Assembly: GCA_963611355.1 (NCBI GenBank) | Contig: CAVDRM010000017.1 | Location: 1-43,459 of the forward strand | Reading direction: 5' to 3' | Length of the DNA stretch: 43,459 nucleotides | From: CAVDRM01 sp963611355 | GTDB taxonomy: Bacteria > Bacillota > Clostridia > Christensenellales > Aristaeellaceae | Shown: in pieces, positions 22,864 through 31,350 of the stretch | How positions within the stretch are numbered: position 1 is the stretch's first letter | Layout: every line of letters begins with the position of its first letter | Notes under the pieces: model-generated | The model's database searches: none | The model's input: the letters and a program-made list of their open reading frames with translations, nothing else | Told to the model about the DNA's origin: nothing | Position numbers and translations under genes: made by a program

Positions 22864-23217
22864 TTAACGATTTTCCTTCTTGGGTTTTTGGTCGCATCTC
22901 AGCGTTTCATGGACAAAACAGGCGTGTATCTGATTTTCGGTAATCAAAACCGATTCCTGATGGAAGAAAGCGCATACATCCTCGGCAATACTGCGGACAA
23001 CGGCTTTGTCCACGTCAACCAGCGTCAGGACAAGGCTTGTTTCCCGCGCATAGTCACCGCTTTCATAGATATATCCGCCCTCCTGCACGCTGAAAGAAAA
23101 CGGGACTTTGTATGCATAACACACATTGCGCAGCACCTTGATATATTGTTCGTTCTCAAAGAGCTGCGTGTTTGTCGTTTCATCGTTCAGCCCGATATAA
23201 ATCTTGGATTCAATCAT
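22864..23217 (-). CDS. Conserved hypothetical protein
   Basis: This soluble protein of 117 residues has no signal peptide or membrane segment. I do not recognise a named domain with certainty. It begins with IESKIYIGLNDETTNTQ and has an alpha/beta pattern, ending in a Lys-rich tail (DQKPKKENR). Similar small proteins occur in other Clostridia as uncharacterised genes. A start three codons upstream (ATG ending at 23226) is also possible; I prefer the one at 23217 because GAGAG lies nine bases before it. It sits between the Eis-type acetyltransferase (32-nt gap) and the sirtuin gene (24-nt gap) on the same transcript. Confidence 0.7.
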   Translation of the reverse strand: MIESKIYIGLNDETTNTQLFENEQYIKVLRNVCYAYKVPFSFSVQEGGYIYESGDYARETSLVLTLVDVDKAVVRSIAEDVCAFFHQESVLITENQIHACFVHETLRCDQKPKKENR

Positions 23218-23249
23218 GCCTGGCATCTCTCAAATTCTGGTTTTGACTT

Positions 23250-24398
23250 TCAGAAGTGATCCGGCGAGGGCATCACCCACGGCAGGGGAAGCCAGTTTTT
23301 AAACACGGGCGTCTCGGACAGCACAAGACGCGTCGGCAGGAATAAAAGCCGCTGAGCCTCCATCGGGGACAGCGTCAGCTGCGGCGCTCTGTCCGTTTTT
23401 TCACAGGCCGCTGCGCCGTTTTGAACGCGGAGCAGAAGCTGCTCACCGCCGATTTGAAGCGCGATTTCGCCGTCATCCATCGTGCGGCAGCAGGTGCTCA
23501 GCTTGAGCAGCGCCCGCAGGGTATTTTCAAAGTTCAGCACACAGAGCATTTGGCAGGTGGCGATTTCCATGTCCTCTGCAACAGCCTCCATCGTGCGGAT
23601 GCGTTCATGCTCAAATGGCCAGACCTTTAGGCGCGGCGCGGCGGTCTGTGGATGAGCCAGCATCCATTGTTTCAGCACGGCCTTCAGGTCGCCCTCGTCA
23701 ATGAGCAGCAGCTCGCCGATATTGCGGGTCTTTTCGCCGTTTTCAATCAGTGCGCCAGCGAATTCACCGTTTTTGAGGACGGCGTATAATTCGCCGTACC
23801 ACGAATGGGCGTAGTCAAGATACTGCGCCCTCGGCCGAGCGCCATGCACGAAGCCGCGCTCGTACAGCGCAAAGCATTTTTCGCAGAGCGGCTCATGATT
23901 GTCCGTCACGCGGACAAAGAAAAAGGGCGTTTCGTCCGCATCGCCGAGGCTGTAGCGCAGGTTTTCCCTGTGCATGGTGAACACGGGATTTGCGCCCGCG
24001 TGCTCAAAGCCGAAGTGATTGTAGCGCTGGCGAAGGCCGCCCAGCACCAGCGCGTCCATGCCCTGTGCGCGGCAATCCGCCTCCATCAGCGCCATGACGT
24101 GCTTCATGTGTCCCTCGCCGCGGGCATAGGGGTGGACGCTCACCGTTCCCACCGTACCGACCTTGAGCGGCAGGCCGCAGATTTCCATATGAAGCGGCAG
24201 GACGCAGACCATTGCCCGAATATCGCCGTCCTCATTGTGCGCGACATAGTGCATACGGGCGTTTGAAACGCCTTTTTTATAGACCTTGGGCAGCAGGGCA
24301 CGGAAATCGTGCGGCCGTGCCGCCTGGCTGAAAACATAGTTGCCGAAATCGACGATTTTTTCTTCCTCTCCGGCATGGGCGATTTCATAGCGTGTCAT
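23250..24398 (-). CDS. GNAT family N-acetyltransferase, Eis-like
   Basis: This 382-residue protein resembles Eis/YvbK-type acetyltransferases. The N-terminal GNAT domain has the acetyl-CoA-binding pattern VGTVSVHPYARGEGHMKHVM (about residues 80-99). A second GNAT-like domain follows, and then a C-terminal sterol-carrier-protein-like domain. The length fits the family (380-400). The frame is open upstream, but the ATG ending at 24398 follows GGAGG and overlaps the end of the kinase gene by 14 nt, so translation is coupled. Family members acetylate aminoglycosides, polyamines or other amines; the substrate here is unknown. Confidence 0.85.
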   Translation of the reverse strand: MTRYEIAHAGEEEKIVDFGNYVFSQAARPHDFRALLPKVYKKGVSNARMHYVAHNEDGDIRAMVCVLPLHMEICGLPLKVGTVGTVSVHPYARGEGHMKHVMALMEADCRAQGMDALVLGGLRQRYNHFGFEHAGANPVFTMHRENLRYSLGDADETPFFFVRVTDNHEPLCEKCFALYERGFVHGARPRAQYLDYAHSWYGELYAVLKNGEFAGALIENGEKTRNIGELLLIDEGDLKAVLKQWMLAHPQTAAPRLKVWPFEHERIRTMEAVAEDMEIATCQMLCVLNFENTLRALLKLSTCCRTMDDGEIALQIGGEQLLLRVQNGAAACEKTDRAPQLTLSPMEAQRLLFLPTRLVLSETPVFKNWLPLPWVMPSPDHF

Positions 24399-25248
24399 GG
24401 CCGTTTTCCTCCAAACGATGGTCAAGCGAGCAAAGATCTTCCTCAAAATCGACGCCGTAATGTCGGTTGCCGTTTCTGAAATAAGTGCGGGCAATGGCAT
24501 CGTGTGTGAACTGCGCCGCCGTCTGCGCCGCGTCTGTCAGGGAAAGACCGCGTAAGCACGCTCCTGTCAGCACGGAGCAGAAAACATCGCCCGTGCCGTC
24601 AAAATGCGCGGGAACGCGGTCTGTGACGCACAGGGTCAGCGTTTTGCCGTCATAGCAGGCGGCGCCGATTGTTTTTTCATCCGGCTGAACGCCTGTCAGC
24701 ACAACGTTTTTTTCGTTCAGTTCGTGCAGACTTTGACACAGGAACAGAATGTCCGCCTCCCGCATTACGCCCCCCTGATAGGGCCGCCCCAGCAAAAGCG
24801 CGGCCTCGGTCAAATTCGGCACGATGATGTCGGCGCAGGCGCAGAGCCGCCGCATCCCGTCCACCATGGCGGAGGTCAGCCCCGAATACAGCCGTCCGTC
24901 ATCGCCCAGCACGGGGTCAACCACCGTCAGCAAATCAGTGCGCCGGATGGTTCGGGCGATTTCCAAAACGACGGCAAGCTGCTTGTCCGAGCAGAGATAG
25001 CCCGTGTACAGCGAGTCCATGCGGATGCCCTCACGCTGCCAGTGCGCGGTGATGGGCAGCAGGTCGTCCGTTAAATCGCGCAGGGTAAAGCCCTGAAAGC
25101 CGCCCGTATGCGTGGATAAAATAGCCGTCGGGAGACAGACACATGTCGCGCCGCAGGCGGACAGGATGGGCAGTGCCACGGTGAGGGAGCAGCGCCCGAA
25201 GCAGGATAAATCATGCACGGCCAGAACGCGCTTGGGGGATGCTTGCAT
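24385..25248 (-). CDS. Pyridoxamine/pyridoxal kinase-like protein (PfkB/ribokinase superfamily)
   Basis: This 287-residue cytoplasmic kinase resembles PdxY/PdxK, which phosphorylate pyridoxal, pyridoxine or pyridoxamine. It begins VLAVHDLSCFGRCSLTVALP, typical of this branch, and has LLTVVDPVLGDDGRLY (Mg-ATP region). A C-terminal segment, FDGTGDVFCSVLTGACLRG, contains the catalytic GTGD motif. I chose the start at 25248 (MQASPKRVL) because GGAG lies nine bases upstream; a start at 25266 has no ribosome binding site and would overlap the EamA gene. It sits 4 nt after EamA and overlaps the acetyltransferase gene by 14 nt. With no other B6 gene nearby, its pathway role is a salvage guess. Confidence 0.85.
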   Translation of the reverse strand: MQASPKRVLAVHDLSCFGRCSLTVALPILSACGATCVCLPTAILSTHTGGFQGFTLRDLTDDLLPITAHWQREGIRMDSLYTGYLCSDKQLAVVLEIARTIRRTDLLTVVDPVLGDDGRLYSGLTSAMVDGMRRLCACADIIVPNLTEAALLLGRPYQGGVMREADILFLCQSLHELNEKNVVLTGVQPDEKTIGAACYDGKTLTLCVTDRVPAHFDGTGDVFCSVLTGACLRGLSLTDAAQTAAQFTHDAIARTYFRNGNRHYGVDFEEDLCSLDHRLEENGHDTL

Positions 25249-25252
25249 AGCG

Positions 25253-26176
25253 TCAGTCTCCATAAATGCCCAGCACGACGATGCCGGCAAAGGCCACGAA
25301 AATGGCCAAATAGTGCTTCCAGCTCAGTTTTTCCCTGAGGAAGATTCGGCTCCACAGCACGGAAAGCGCACAATAGCAGGAAATAATGGCGGCAGACGCA
25401 CCGGCATGGTCAGCATCGCCGATGGCGAAGATATAGGCAAACTGTCCCGCCGTTTCGCAGATGCCGCCCAGGAATTTCGGCCCGTCGCAGCGCAGGGTGA
25501 GCTTGTCTCTGCGGACGCAAACAACATAAATGAACGAAATAAAGCCCATCAGCAGCCAAGTCAGTTCATAGGCGACATTGCCGACGGATTCATCCAAATT
25601 TTCTAAAATAATCATGTCCGCGACTGAGCCGGCCGCGTCAATCAGGCAGTACAAAACCGGCAGCAGCAGCGCCACCAGACTGCGGGCATATTTGATGTTT
25701 GATTTTTCTTGGCGCAGCGCCCGCGCTTCATCGTCCTCACGGAACTGCACGATGCCCAAGGAAACAATGCCGACGGCAACCAGCGCCACGCCGATCCAGA
25801 CGGGCGTTTCGGGCGTCTCGCTCAAAAACAGGAAGCAGAAAACAGCCGCCAGTGCGCCGGAGCAGTTGCAGATGGGGGAGGAGAGGGAAAGCTCGATGTA
25901 GCGAAGCGCCACATAGCCGATGACCATCGAGCTGATGTAAAGCAGGGATGCGGGCAGATACGCAAGCAAGGCGCCCCACGTCACCTGAACGCCGTTAACA
26001 ATAATTTCATAGAGCGCATGAAGCCCCATGACCGCGCCGACCGCCACGGACATTTTCCAATGGCTGTTTTTGTCCTCCGGCCGAGAGCCGATTTTGGAAA
26101 ACAGATCAGACCCGCTCCAGCACAGAAGCGCCGCCAGCGCCAGAAAAATCCAAGACAACGGAATCACTCCCTGCAT
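25253..26176 (-). CDS. EamA/DMT family transporter
   Basis: This inner-membrane protein of 307 residues has about ten hydrophobic segments in two EamA-like repeats (drug/metabolite transporter superfamily). The second repeat ends with FLREKLSWKHYLAIFVAFAG, a typical DMT closing motif. The ATG ending at 26176 lacks a ribosome binding site. A TTG ending at 26158 (protein starting SWIFLALAAL) has GGGAG eight bases upstream and may be the true start. It begins 8 nt after pepT and ends 4 nt before the pyridoxamine-kinase-like gene. The substrate is unknown; its position suggests a peptide, amino acid or vitamin B6-related metabolite, as inference only. Confidence 0.88.
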   Translation of the reverse strand: MQGVIPLSWIFLALAALLCWSGSDLFSKIGSRPEDKNSHWKMSVAVGAVMGLHALYEIIVNGVQVTWGALLAYLPASLLYISSMVIGYVALRYIELSLSSPICNCSGALAAVFCFLFLSETPETPVWIGVALVAVGIVSLGIVQFREDDEARALRQEKSNIKYARSLVALLLPVLYCLIDAAGSVADMIILENLDESVGNVAYELTWLLMGFISFIYVVCVRRDKLTLRCDGPKFLGGICETAGQFAYIFAIGDADHAGASAAIISCYCALSVLWSRIFLREKLSWKHYLAIFVAFAGIVVLGIYGD

Positions 26177-26184
26177 TTAAAAAC

Positions 26185-27393
26185 TTATTTTGCACGAACG
26201 ATTTCAATCAAAATCTGCACGGCCTTGTTCATGTCATTGACGGACGCATATTCAAAAACGCCGTGACAATTGCCGCCGCCCGTTCCCAAATTGGGGCAGG
26301 GGAGACCCATATAGCTGAGCCGTGCGCCGTCTGTGCCGCCGCGAATGGGGGTGCATTCGGGAGTCAGGCCGACTTTCTTTATCGCTTCCGCAGCGCGGTC
26401 GATGACATCGGGATGCTGTTCGATGATTCCGCGCATATTGCGGTACTGCTCGCGCAGGTCAAGCTCGAACGTCCTCGTGCCGTACTTGTCGTTAAGATAA
26501 TCGACCGCACGGCGCAGATACGCCTGCTTTTCATCAAACTTTCGGGCATCATGGTCACGAATGATGTACTTGATGACAGCCGTCTGCTCTCCGCCGCTCA
26601 GTTCGCACAGGTGATAGAAACCCTCGTAGCCATCCGTATGCTCCGGTGCTTGAGCCGGCGGGAGCATGGCGTTCAGCTCGATGGCCAGTTTCAGCGCGTT
26701 GACCATCTTGTTTTTAGCGCTGCCGGGATGAATGGAGAAGCCGTGAACGGTGACGGAGGCTGCGGCAGCATTGAAATTTTCATATTCCATTTCGTTGACC
26801 GCGCCGCCGTCTACCGTGTAGGCAAAGTCCGCGCCGAAACCCTTCACGTCAAACAAGTCCGCGCCGCGGCCGATTTCCTCATCCGGCGTGAATCCCAGCA
26901 CGATTTTCCCGTGCCTTAAGTCGGGATGGGTCAAAATGTATTCCGCCGCCTCCATGATTTCCGCAACCCCCGCCTTGTCATCCGCGCCCAGCAAGGTCGT
27001 GCCGTCGGTGACAATCAGGTCATGGCCGTGCAGGACTTTCAGCGCCGGAAAGTCCTTTTCGGGCATGACGATGCGCTTTTTTTCGTTCAGCACAATGTCC
27101 CCGCCCTCATAGTGAATGACTCGTGCCTTGATGCTGCTGCCCGGCACGGCGTCCACGGTGTCCATGTGCGCAATCAGCCCGATGACAGGCTGATTGTCGG
27201 CATTTGCCGGAATTTCTCCGTACACATAGCAATGCTCGTCCATACGGACATTCTGAACGCTCATCGCCTTCATTTCATCGCACAAAAGCCGCGCCAAGTT
27301 GAACTGCCGCTCCGTCGAGGGGCAGGCTGCGCTGTTTTCATCGCTGGTGGTGTCAATGGCTACATAACGAAGGAACTTTTCCTGTACGCTCAT
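26185..27393 (-). CDS. pepT: Peptidase T (tripeptide aminopeptidase)
   Basis: PepT is a cytoplasmic di-zinc M20 aminopeptidase that removes the N-terminal residue of tripeptides. The 402 residues are full length. Metal ligands and catalytic residues appear in order: GLIAHMDTVD, LLGADDKAG, FTPDEEIGRG, YTVDGGAVNE, and GTGGGNCHGVFE near the C-terminus. The dimerisation domain insert, with VTVHGFSIHPGSAKNK, is present. It is the first gene of a six-gene minus-strand operon and is preceded by a strong promoter at 27433-27461 and the ribosome binding site GGGAGGG. Confidence 0.97.
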   Translation of the reverse strand: MSVQEKFLRYVAIDTTSDENSAACPSTERQFNLARLLCDEMKAMSVQNVRMDEHCYVYGEIPANADNQPVIGLIAHMDTVDAVPGSSIKARVIHYEGGDIVLNEKKRIVMPEKDFPALKVLHGHDLIVTDGTTLLGADDKAGVAEIMEAAEYILTHPDLRHGKIVLGFTPDEEIGRGADLFDVKGFGADFAYTVDGGAVNEMEYENFNAAAASVTVHGFSIHPGSAKNKMVNALKLAIELNAMLPPAQAPEHTDGYEGFYHLCELSGGEQTAVIKYIIRDHDARKFDEKQAYLRRAVDYLNDKYGTRTFELDLREQYRNMRGIIEQHPDVIDRAAEAIKKVGLTPECTPIRGGTDGARLSYMGLPCPNLGTGGGNCHGVFEYASVNDMNKAVQILIEIVRAK

Positions 27394-27421
27394 TTGAAGG
27401 TTACCCTCCCTTTCGCAACAT

Positions 27422-27461
27422 TACCATGTGGTAGTATACATTATTTTTATATTTGTTTCAA
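27422..27461 (-). promoter_or_regulatory. Promoter of the pepT operon with a palindromic site
   Basis: On the minus strand TTGAAA (27456-27461) and TATACT (27433-27438) are separated by 17 nt. The short inverted repeat TACCA/TGGTA (27422-27433) touches the -10 box on its downstream side, where a repressor could bind. Confidence 0.75.
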
Positions 27462-27490
27462 GCAAAAGAGCTTCGAGAGACATGCCCGAT

Positions 27491-27530
27491 ATCAAAACAG
27501 CAGGATGTCAGCTGTTCGGCATCCTGCTGT
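27491..27530 (-). terminator. Rho-independent terminator of the NahK-like gene
   Basis: ACAGCAGGATG (27497-27507) and CATCCTGCTGT (27520-27530) form an 11-bp stem. Read on the minus strand, it is followed by TTTTGAT. Confidence 0.8.
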
Positions 27531-27538
27531 CAGTCGGT

Positions 27539-28591
27539 TTATTCGGTCAATGCACACAAGGCGTCCCATTTCGTTTCCATATCGGCGACGAGCTTGAACT
27601 GGGTGCGCATTCTGTCTAAATTATGCTCTGGACGACGGATATGGAAATACACATCGCCGAGCAGGTAGTCGGTCAGGAAGCGGACACCGCATTCCAGCGT
27701 CATCAGCTTGCCGCCAAGCGGCAGGGTCTCCTTTTCCTCTTTTGTCAGCATATCCCCACAGGCATCCAAGAAGCCGTGCAGGAGCTGGACATAGCGCTCC
27801 AAGGACAGGCTGATTTTGCTCAAATCCTTTTCGTCCTCTGCGCCGGTGCTCGCACCGAAGCGGACGAGGTCGCCGAAATCGTTGGCAGCAAGACCCGGCA
27901 TGACCGTGTCCAAGTCAATGACGCACACGGCCTCATGCGTGGCCGCATCCAGCATGACGTTGTTGAGCTTGGTATCGTTGTGCGTCACGCGCAGCGGCAA
28001 TTTGCCTTCCTTCAGCAGGCGCATCAACGTCCCCGCTTCCTCTTCGTGTGCCAAGGCGAAGGCGATTTCCTGCTGACATTCCGCCGCTCTGCCAAGCGGG
28101 TCTTCTTTAAGCGCCTTGCGCAGCGCCTGATAGCGGAACGGCGTGTCATGGAAATGCGGAATGGTCTCGCTCAATTCGGCTGCGGGGAAATCGGCCAGTG
28201 TGCGCTGAAAACGGCCAAATGCATTCGCACATTCGTACAGGTCGTTTTCCCGTTCCGGCTGGTCCAAACTCACGCTGTCAGTGATAAAATCGTATACCCG
28301 ATAATATTCACCGTCTTCCGAGTGATAGTACTTATCGCCTTCCAGCGTTGGCACCAGATGCAGGTTGTGGCGCGGGTTCGGATCTAACTCGGCCAGGTAG
28401 CTTGTCACCAGCGTGATGTTGCGCATCAGCGCAGGGATGTCATGGAACGCCTGACGGCTCAGACGCTGCAAAATATAGTCCGGCCCGTTCTCTGTCTTGA
28501 CCAAATAGGTGGTGTTGATGTGGCCGCTTCCGTACGGCTCGCAGGAAACGGCGGGCTTCTTCAGCTGAAACTTGCTGCAAACGGTTAACAT
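27539..28591 (-). CDS. Aminoglycoside phosphotransferase-fold kinase, NahK-like (N-acetylhexosamine 1-kinase family)
   Basis: This 350-residue cytoplasmic kinase of the APH/choline kinase fold has its catalytic loop in THNDTKLNNVMLD (H204-D206) and the metal site in VIDLDTVMPG (D226, D228). An opening segment, YGSGHINTTYLV, is typical of the NahK branch. In bifidobacteria NahK phosphorylates GlcNAc/GalNAc at C1 in the lacto-N-biose pathway from mucin and milk glycans. AAGGAG lies nine bases before the ATG. It follows the DUF5107 relic by 37 nt and probably uses the relic's promoter. DUF5107 proteins are often linked to carbohydrate use, which supports a sugar substrate, but the exact one is unknown. 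Confidence 0.85.
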   Translation of the reverse strand: MLTVCSKFQLKKPAVSCEPYGSGHINTTYLVKTENGPDYILQRLSRQAFHDIPALMRNITLVTSYLAELDPNPRHNLHLVPTLEGDKYYHSEDGEYYRVYDFITDSVSLDQPERENDLYECANAFGRFQRTLADFPAAELSETIPHFHDTPFRYQALRKALKEDPLGRAAECQQEIAFALAHEEEAGTLMRLLKEGKLPLRVTHNDTKLNNVMLDAATHEAVCVIDLDTVMPGLAANDFGDLVRFGASTGAEDEKDLSKISLSLERYVQLLHGFLDACGDMLTKEEKETLPLGGKLMTLECGVRFLTDYLLGDVYFHIRRPEHNLDRMRTQFKLVADMETKWDALCALTE

Positions 28592-28628
28592 GCTTCATAT
28601 CTCCTTGATTGCTTTTTTTGCACGCTGC

Positions 28629-29189
28629 TCAGTGCATTCTGAAATCCATTGTAAACGGCAGATTCCTGTGCTGCAGGCCTTTTTGCATGAGAGCCTGCTG
28701 CACCTCCTCCCAGACTTCCGCCGGCGAGCCTTCGCCTTCGCGGATATCGGGAAGATAAGTCCCTTGTCCAGCATTTCCTGCGCCTGTTCGCATTGCCCTG
28801 CCCTGCAAAGCGCAATGCTTTTTTGAAGCACCATGCGCGGATGGGTACGCACATCCTCCGGCAGGGTGTCATACAGCGCCCAATAGCAGGCGCTGCCTCG
28901 ACCGCCCTCATTCAGAAGCACGGCACATTCTTCTAAAATAAGATGCCTGTCCCACGGAAGCGGCTGCGAAGCCTTCTCCATCCAGACCTCCGCTTCGTCC
29001 TGCGTTTCATTGGGCCTTCTGAGCTGCGCAATATTGCGGCATGTCCAGCCGTTTTCGCGGAGCGTATCGGAACAGAGAAGCGACTTCTCCGCTCTATCGG
29101 AATCACCTGAGCCATAGCAGGCGATGCCGTGCTGAAGCAGACATATCCGCTGCTGGCATGGTCCGCGGCTCCATCCGAATGCTTGTCAT
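28629..29189 (-). pseudogene. Relic of a DUF5107/TPR protein gene (internally deleted and frameshifted)
   Basis: An intact start survives: AAGGAG, then an ATG ending at 29189 and MTSIRMEPRTMPAADM, the kind of opening seen in DUF5107 proteins, which normally exceed 1000 residues. That frame stops by 29103. A different frame carries a TPR-like C-terminal region (AVLLNEGG near 28920, then EQAQEMLDKGLIFP). At about 28748 the frame shifts again: GAT ATC CGC continues as DIREGEGSPAEVWEEVQQ and ends FTMDFRMH at the stop at 28629-28631. Restoring one base before DIRE joins FP to DIREGEG, the usual end of this family. Most of the protein is missing. The promoter (29240-29268) is still present upstream of the NahK-like gene. 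Confidence 0.75.
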
Positions 29190-29239
29190 GGCCATCTCCT
29201 TCGGCGCACAAACGCCGGCAACACTTGAACAACGCCCAT

Positions 29240-29268
29240 AGCATATCATTTTTTTCTTCTTTTCGCAA
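29240..29268 (-). promoter_or_regulatory. Promoter upstream of the DUF5107 relic
   Basis: On the minus strand TTGCGA (29263-29268) and TATGCT (29240-29245) are separated by 17 nt. It probably now drives the NahK-like kinase gene through the relic. Confidence 0.6.
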
Positions 29269-29296
29269 TACGGATGTTTTGATTTTGCACAAAATG

Positions 29297-29324
29297 AAAA
29301 GCCTGCCGTTTTTTTGCGGCAGGC
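29297..29324 (-). terminator. Terminator of the six-gene importer/adaptor operon
   Basis: GCCTGCCG (29301-29308) and CGGCAGGC (29317-29324) form an 8-bp stem. On the minus strand the stem is followed by TTTTCATTTTG, 20 nt after the stop codon of the last gene. Confidence 0.85.
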
Positions 29325-29344
29325 CATGGATATTCAACTTGTCC

Positions 29345-30352
29345 CTACTCCGCCTTCACCACATAGATCGCGCCGATGCGGGGGGTGTCGATGGGGCAGG
29401 CGAGGCGCACCTCATAGTTGCCGTTTTCATCGGCGATGCTGGAAATAAATTCCACCGTTCCTTCGGCTGCAAAGTCAGGGTTGCCGTCCTGCGTGATGGT
29501 GATGGCAGAACGCGCCTCCAAGAGGGAAACCTCCAAGGCGCTGAGGCTGGCGGTAAGATGCAGGTCGTCCTCGTGCGCCATGGTGACGGTCGCGGTGGAT
29601 TTATCCGTTTTCAGGATAACGGAATCCTCATCCGCGTAGACATCAAGCTTCAGGCTGGGGGCATAGGTGAGCAGGACATCGCCGGGCTGCACGGTATCGC
29701 CGTTTTTCACGTTCACACTGATGATGAAGCCGTCCAAATTCATGGCCGTCAGGTCAAAGTACTTAACGGTGCCGTTGCCCACCCGTGATTTTTCGCTGTA
29801 TTCGGGGTCGCGGTAGAGCTTGACGGCATCGCCCTCCTCCAAATCGCCCTCCAAAATTTCCACGGTATAGGTCCATGTTTTGATGTTGATGATGCGGCCG
29901 ACGCCGACATGCTTTGTTTTTGTTCCCTTGATGTAGATGGTTTCGCCGCGGGTATAGGTGGTGTTTTCCTTGGTCTGCACCGCGCCCTTAACGGCGGCAT
30001 AAACGTACATCGGGCGGATGGGGCGCAGGAACACGGCAGCGTGATAGGTCTCCTCGACGAATTTTCCGTCCATGCCGACCTCGGCAAACACGGCTTCGAC
30101 CGTGGACTCTTCCTTGGCGACCAGACTGCTGGCCGCCATGGTAAGCAGCTTATCGCCCTTCTTTACGCGCTGACCGGCCTGAACGTACATCTCCGCCGCC
30201 TTGCCCTCAAAGGGAAGCGCCGCCGTGATTTCCTCGGATGCCGCGACCTTGGCTTCAAAGACAAAGCTGTCCGCCGCGAGCGCGGGGAAGGCCGATAAAA
30301 GCAGTAAAAGCGCCAGCGCAGGACATATCATTTTTTGCACAATTTTCCGCAT
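29345..30352 (-). CDS. Secreted lipoyl/HlyD-type adaptor-like protein
   Basis: This 335-residue protein has an N-terminal signal peptide (LALLLLLSAFPALAA) and no further membrane segment. A lipoyl-like half-motif lies near residues 35-60 (YVQAGQRVKKGDKLLTM), and the rest is predicted beta-barrel-rich, with a second lipoyl-like segment (VNVKNGDTVQPGDVLLTY). This layout recalls membrane fusion proteins of the HlyD/MacA group but lacks their long coiled-coil hairpin. The frame is open far upstream; I start at the ATG ending at 30352, after GGGAGG, which overlaps the previous gene by 25 nt. It is the last gene of the operon running from 36618 and ends at a strong terminator. Confidence 0.75.
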   Translation of the reverse strand: MRKIVQKMICPALALLLLLSAFPALAADSFVFEAKVAASEEITAALPFEGKAAEMYVQAGQRVKKGDKLLTMAASSLVAKEESTVEAVFAEVGMDGKFVEETYHAAVFLRPIRPMYVYAAVKGAVQTKENTTYTRGETIYIKGTKTKHVGVGRIINIKTWTYTVEILEGDLEEGDAVKLYRDPEYSEKSRVGNGTVKYFDLTAMNLDGFIISVNVKNGDTVQPGDVLLTYAPSLKLDVYADEDSVILKTDKSTATVTMAHEDDLHLTASLSALEVSLLEARSAITITQDGNPDFAAEGTVEFISSIADENGNYEVRLACPIDTPRIGAIYVVKAE

Positions 30353-31350
30353 AGGTATTTCCTCCCGTTTGACATGAGCACCAATACACTGCCCGCATCC
30401 ATTAGCACACCGTAAATTCTGATGCGCAGCATTTCCTGCGTCCTGAGCGAAACGACGCCGCTGAGCGACCGAATATTCTGCAGGAAGGTGGTGCGGACGC
30501 TCGACCATTCGACCAGCACCTCCGGCACCCATTCCGTCAGCACGAACAGGGGGGCTGTCAGGCATGAAAGCAGGCCGTAAAGTGCGGCGAGCAGCGCGGC
30601 GGCGCAGAGCAGCATCAGCACGCTCCAAAGCGCAGTCGGCACAAGCAGCGCGCCGAAATACTGATGCGTGAGCCGCTCACGTAGCTTCTCCCGCCGCATT
30701 TTCAGCAGCTCCTTCAGCCGCCGAAAGAGGTAAATCCAGACGCACAGGCCGATAAACACGGCTGTGATGCGGCCAAGCAGCGTGGCGATGCTCTTTTCCT
30801 TCTTGAGGCTGATAAGTGTGCCGGACGGCGTTTCATCAAAGCCGTTCAAGGATGAATACATGACGGCGTCGAACGTCCCCTGAACGCCTTCGTAGGGGAC
30901 ATACACGCGGCCGGACAGGGTCGTTCCAAGCTCCGAGGCGTTTTGCACAACGCCGATGACGCTGTACTCCTGCCCGTTTACGGAAAGGGTGCTGCCCAGC
31001 GGCTCGCTGGTCTTGAAAAGCTGGATGGCCACCCGCTCCTCTATCAGGCACACGGACGCGCCGCGCTGCGCCTCGGAGCGGTAAAAGAGCCTGCCTGCTT
31101 TTAAAAACAGCGGATAGACCTCTGTGTAGCGCTCGTTGACGGCATACACCTGCCCGTTCATCTGATAGCGCCCGTTGCCGACCATCATGGCAGAGGAGCA
31201 AACGGCATGAACGGCGCAGTTCATCTCCCGAATGGAGGGCAGGGTCTCATCCGCCTGCACGACGACCTGCTGGGCATCGGATACGCCGGAAATCAGATAC
31301 AGCGACAGGAGCATCATCACAGCGCCCAGCGCAAAGACGGCTTTTCTCAT
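30328..31350 (-). CDS. MacB-core-like membrane protein (FtsX-related, atypical)
   Basis: This 340-residue protein has an N-terminal membrane segment (about 5-25) and a large external domain (26-185) resembling the MacB periplasmic core. That domain shows EVYPLFLKAGRLF, ASVCLIEERVA and SVIGVVQNASEL in the expected order. A second membrane segment (about 188-208), a strongly basic cytoplasmic loop (RRLKELLKMRREKLRERL) and at least one more membrane segment (about 236-262) follow. Classic MacB/FtsX permeases have four membrane segments, and MacB is fused to an ATPase; neither holds here. It overlaps the upstream adaptor gene by 4 nt and the downstream one by 25 nt, so the three are translated together. 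Confidence 0.7.
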   Translation of the reverse strand: MRKAVFALGAVMMLLSLYLISGVSDAQQVVVQADETLPSIREMNCAVHAVCSSAMMVGNGRYQMNGQVYAVNERYTEVYPLFLKAGRLFYRSEAQRGASVCLIEERVAIQLFKTSEPLGSTLSVNGQEYSVIGVVQNASELGTTLSGRVYVPYEGVQGTFDAVMYSSLNGFDETPSGTLISLKKEKSIATLLGRITAVFIGLCVWIYLFRRLKELLKMRREKLRERLTHQYFGALLVPTALWSVLMLLCAAALLAALYGLLSCLTAPLFVLTEWVPEVLVEWSSVRTTFLQNIRSLSGVVSLRTQEMLRIRIYGVLMDAGSVLVLMSNGRKYLCGKLCKK

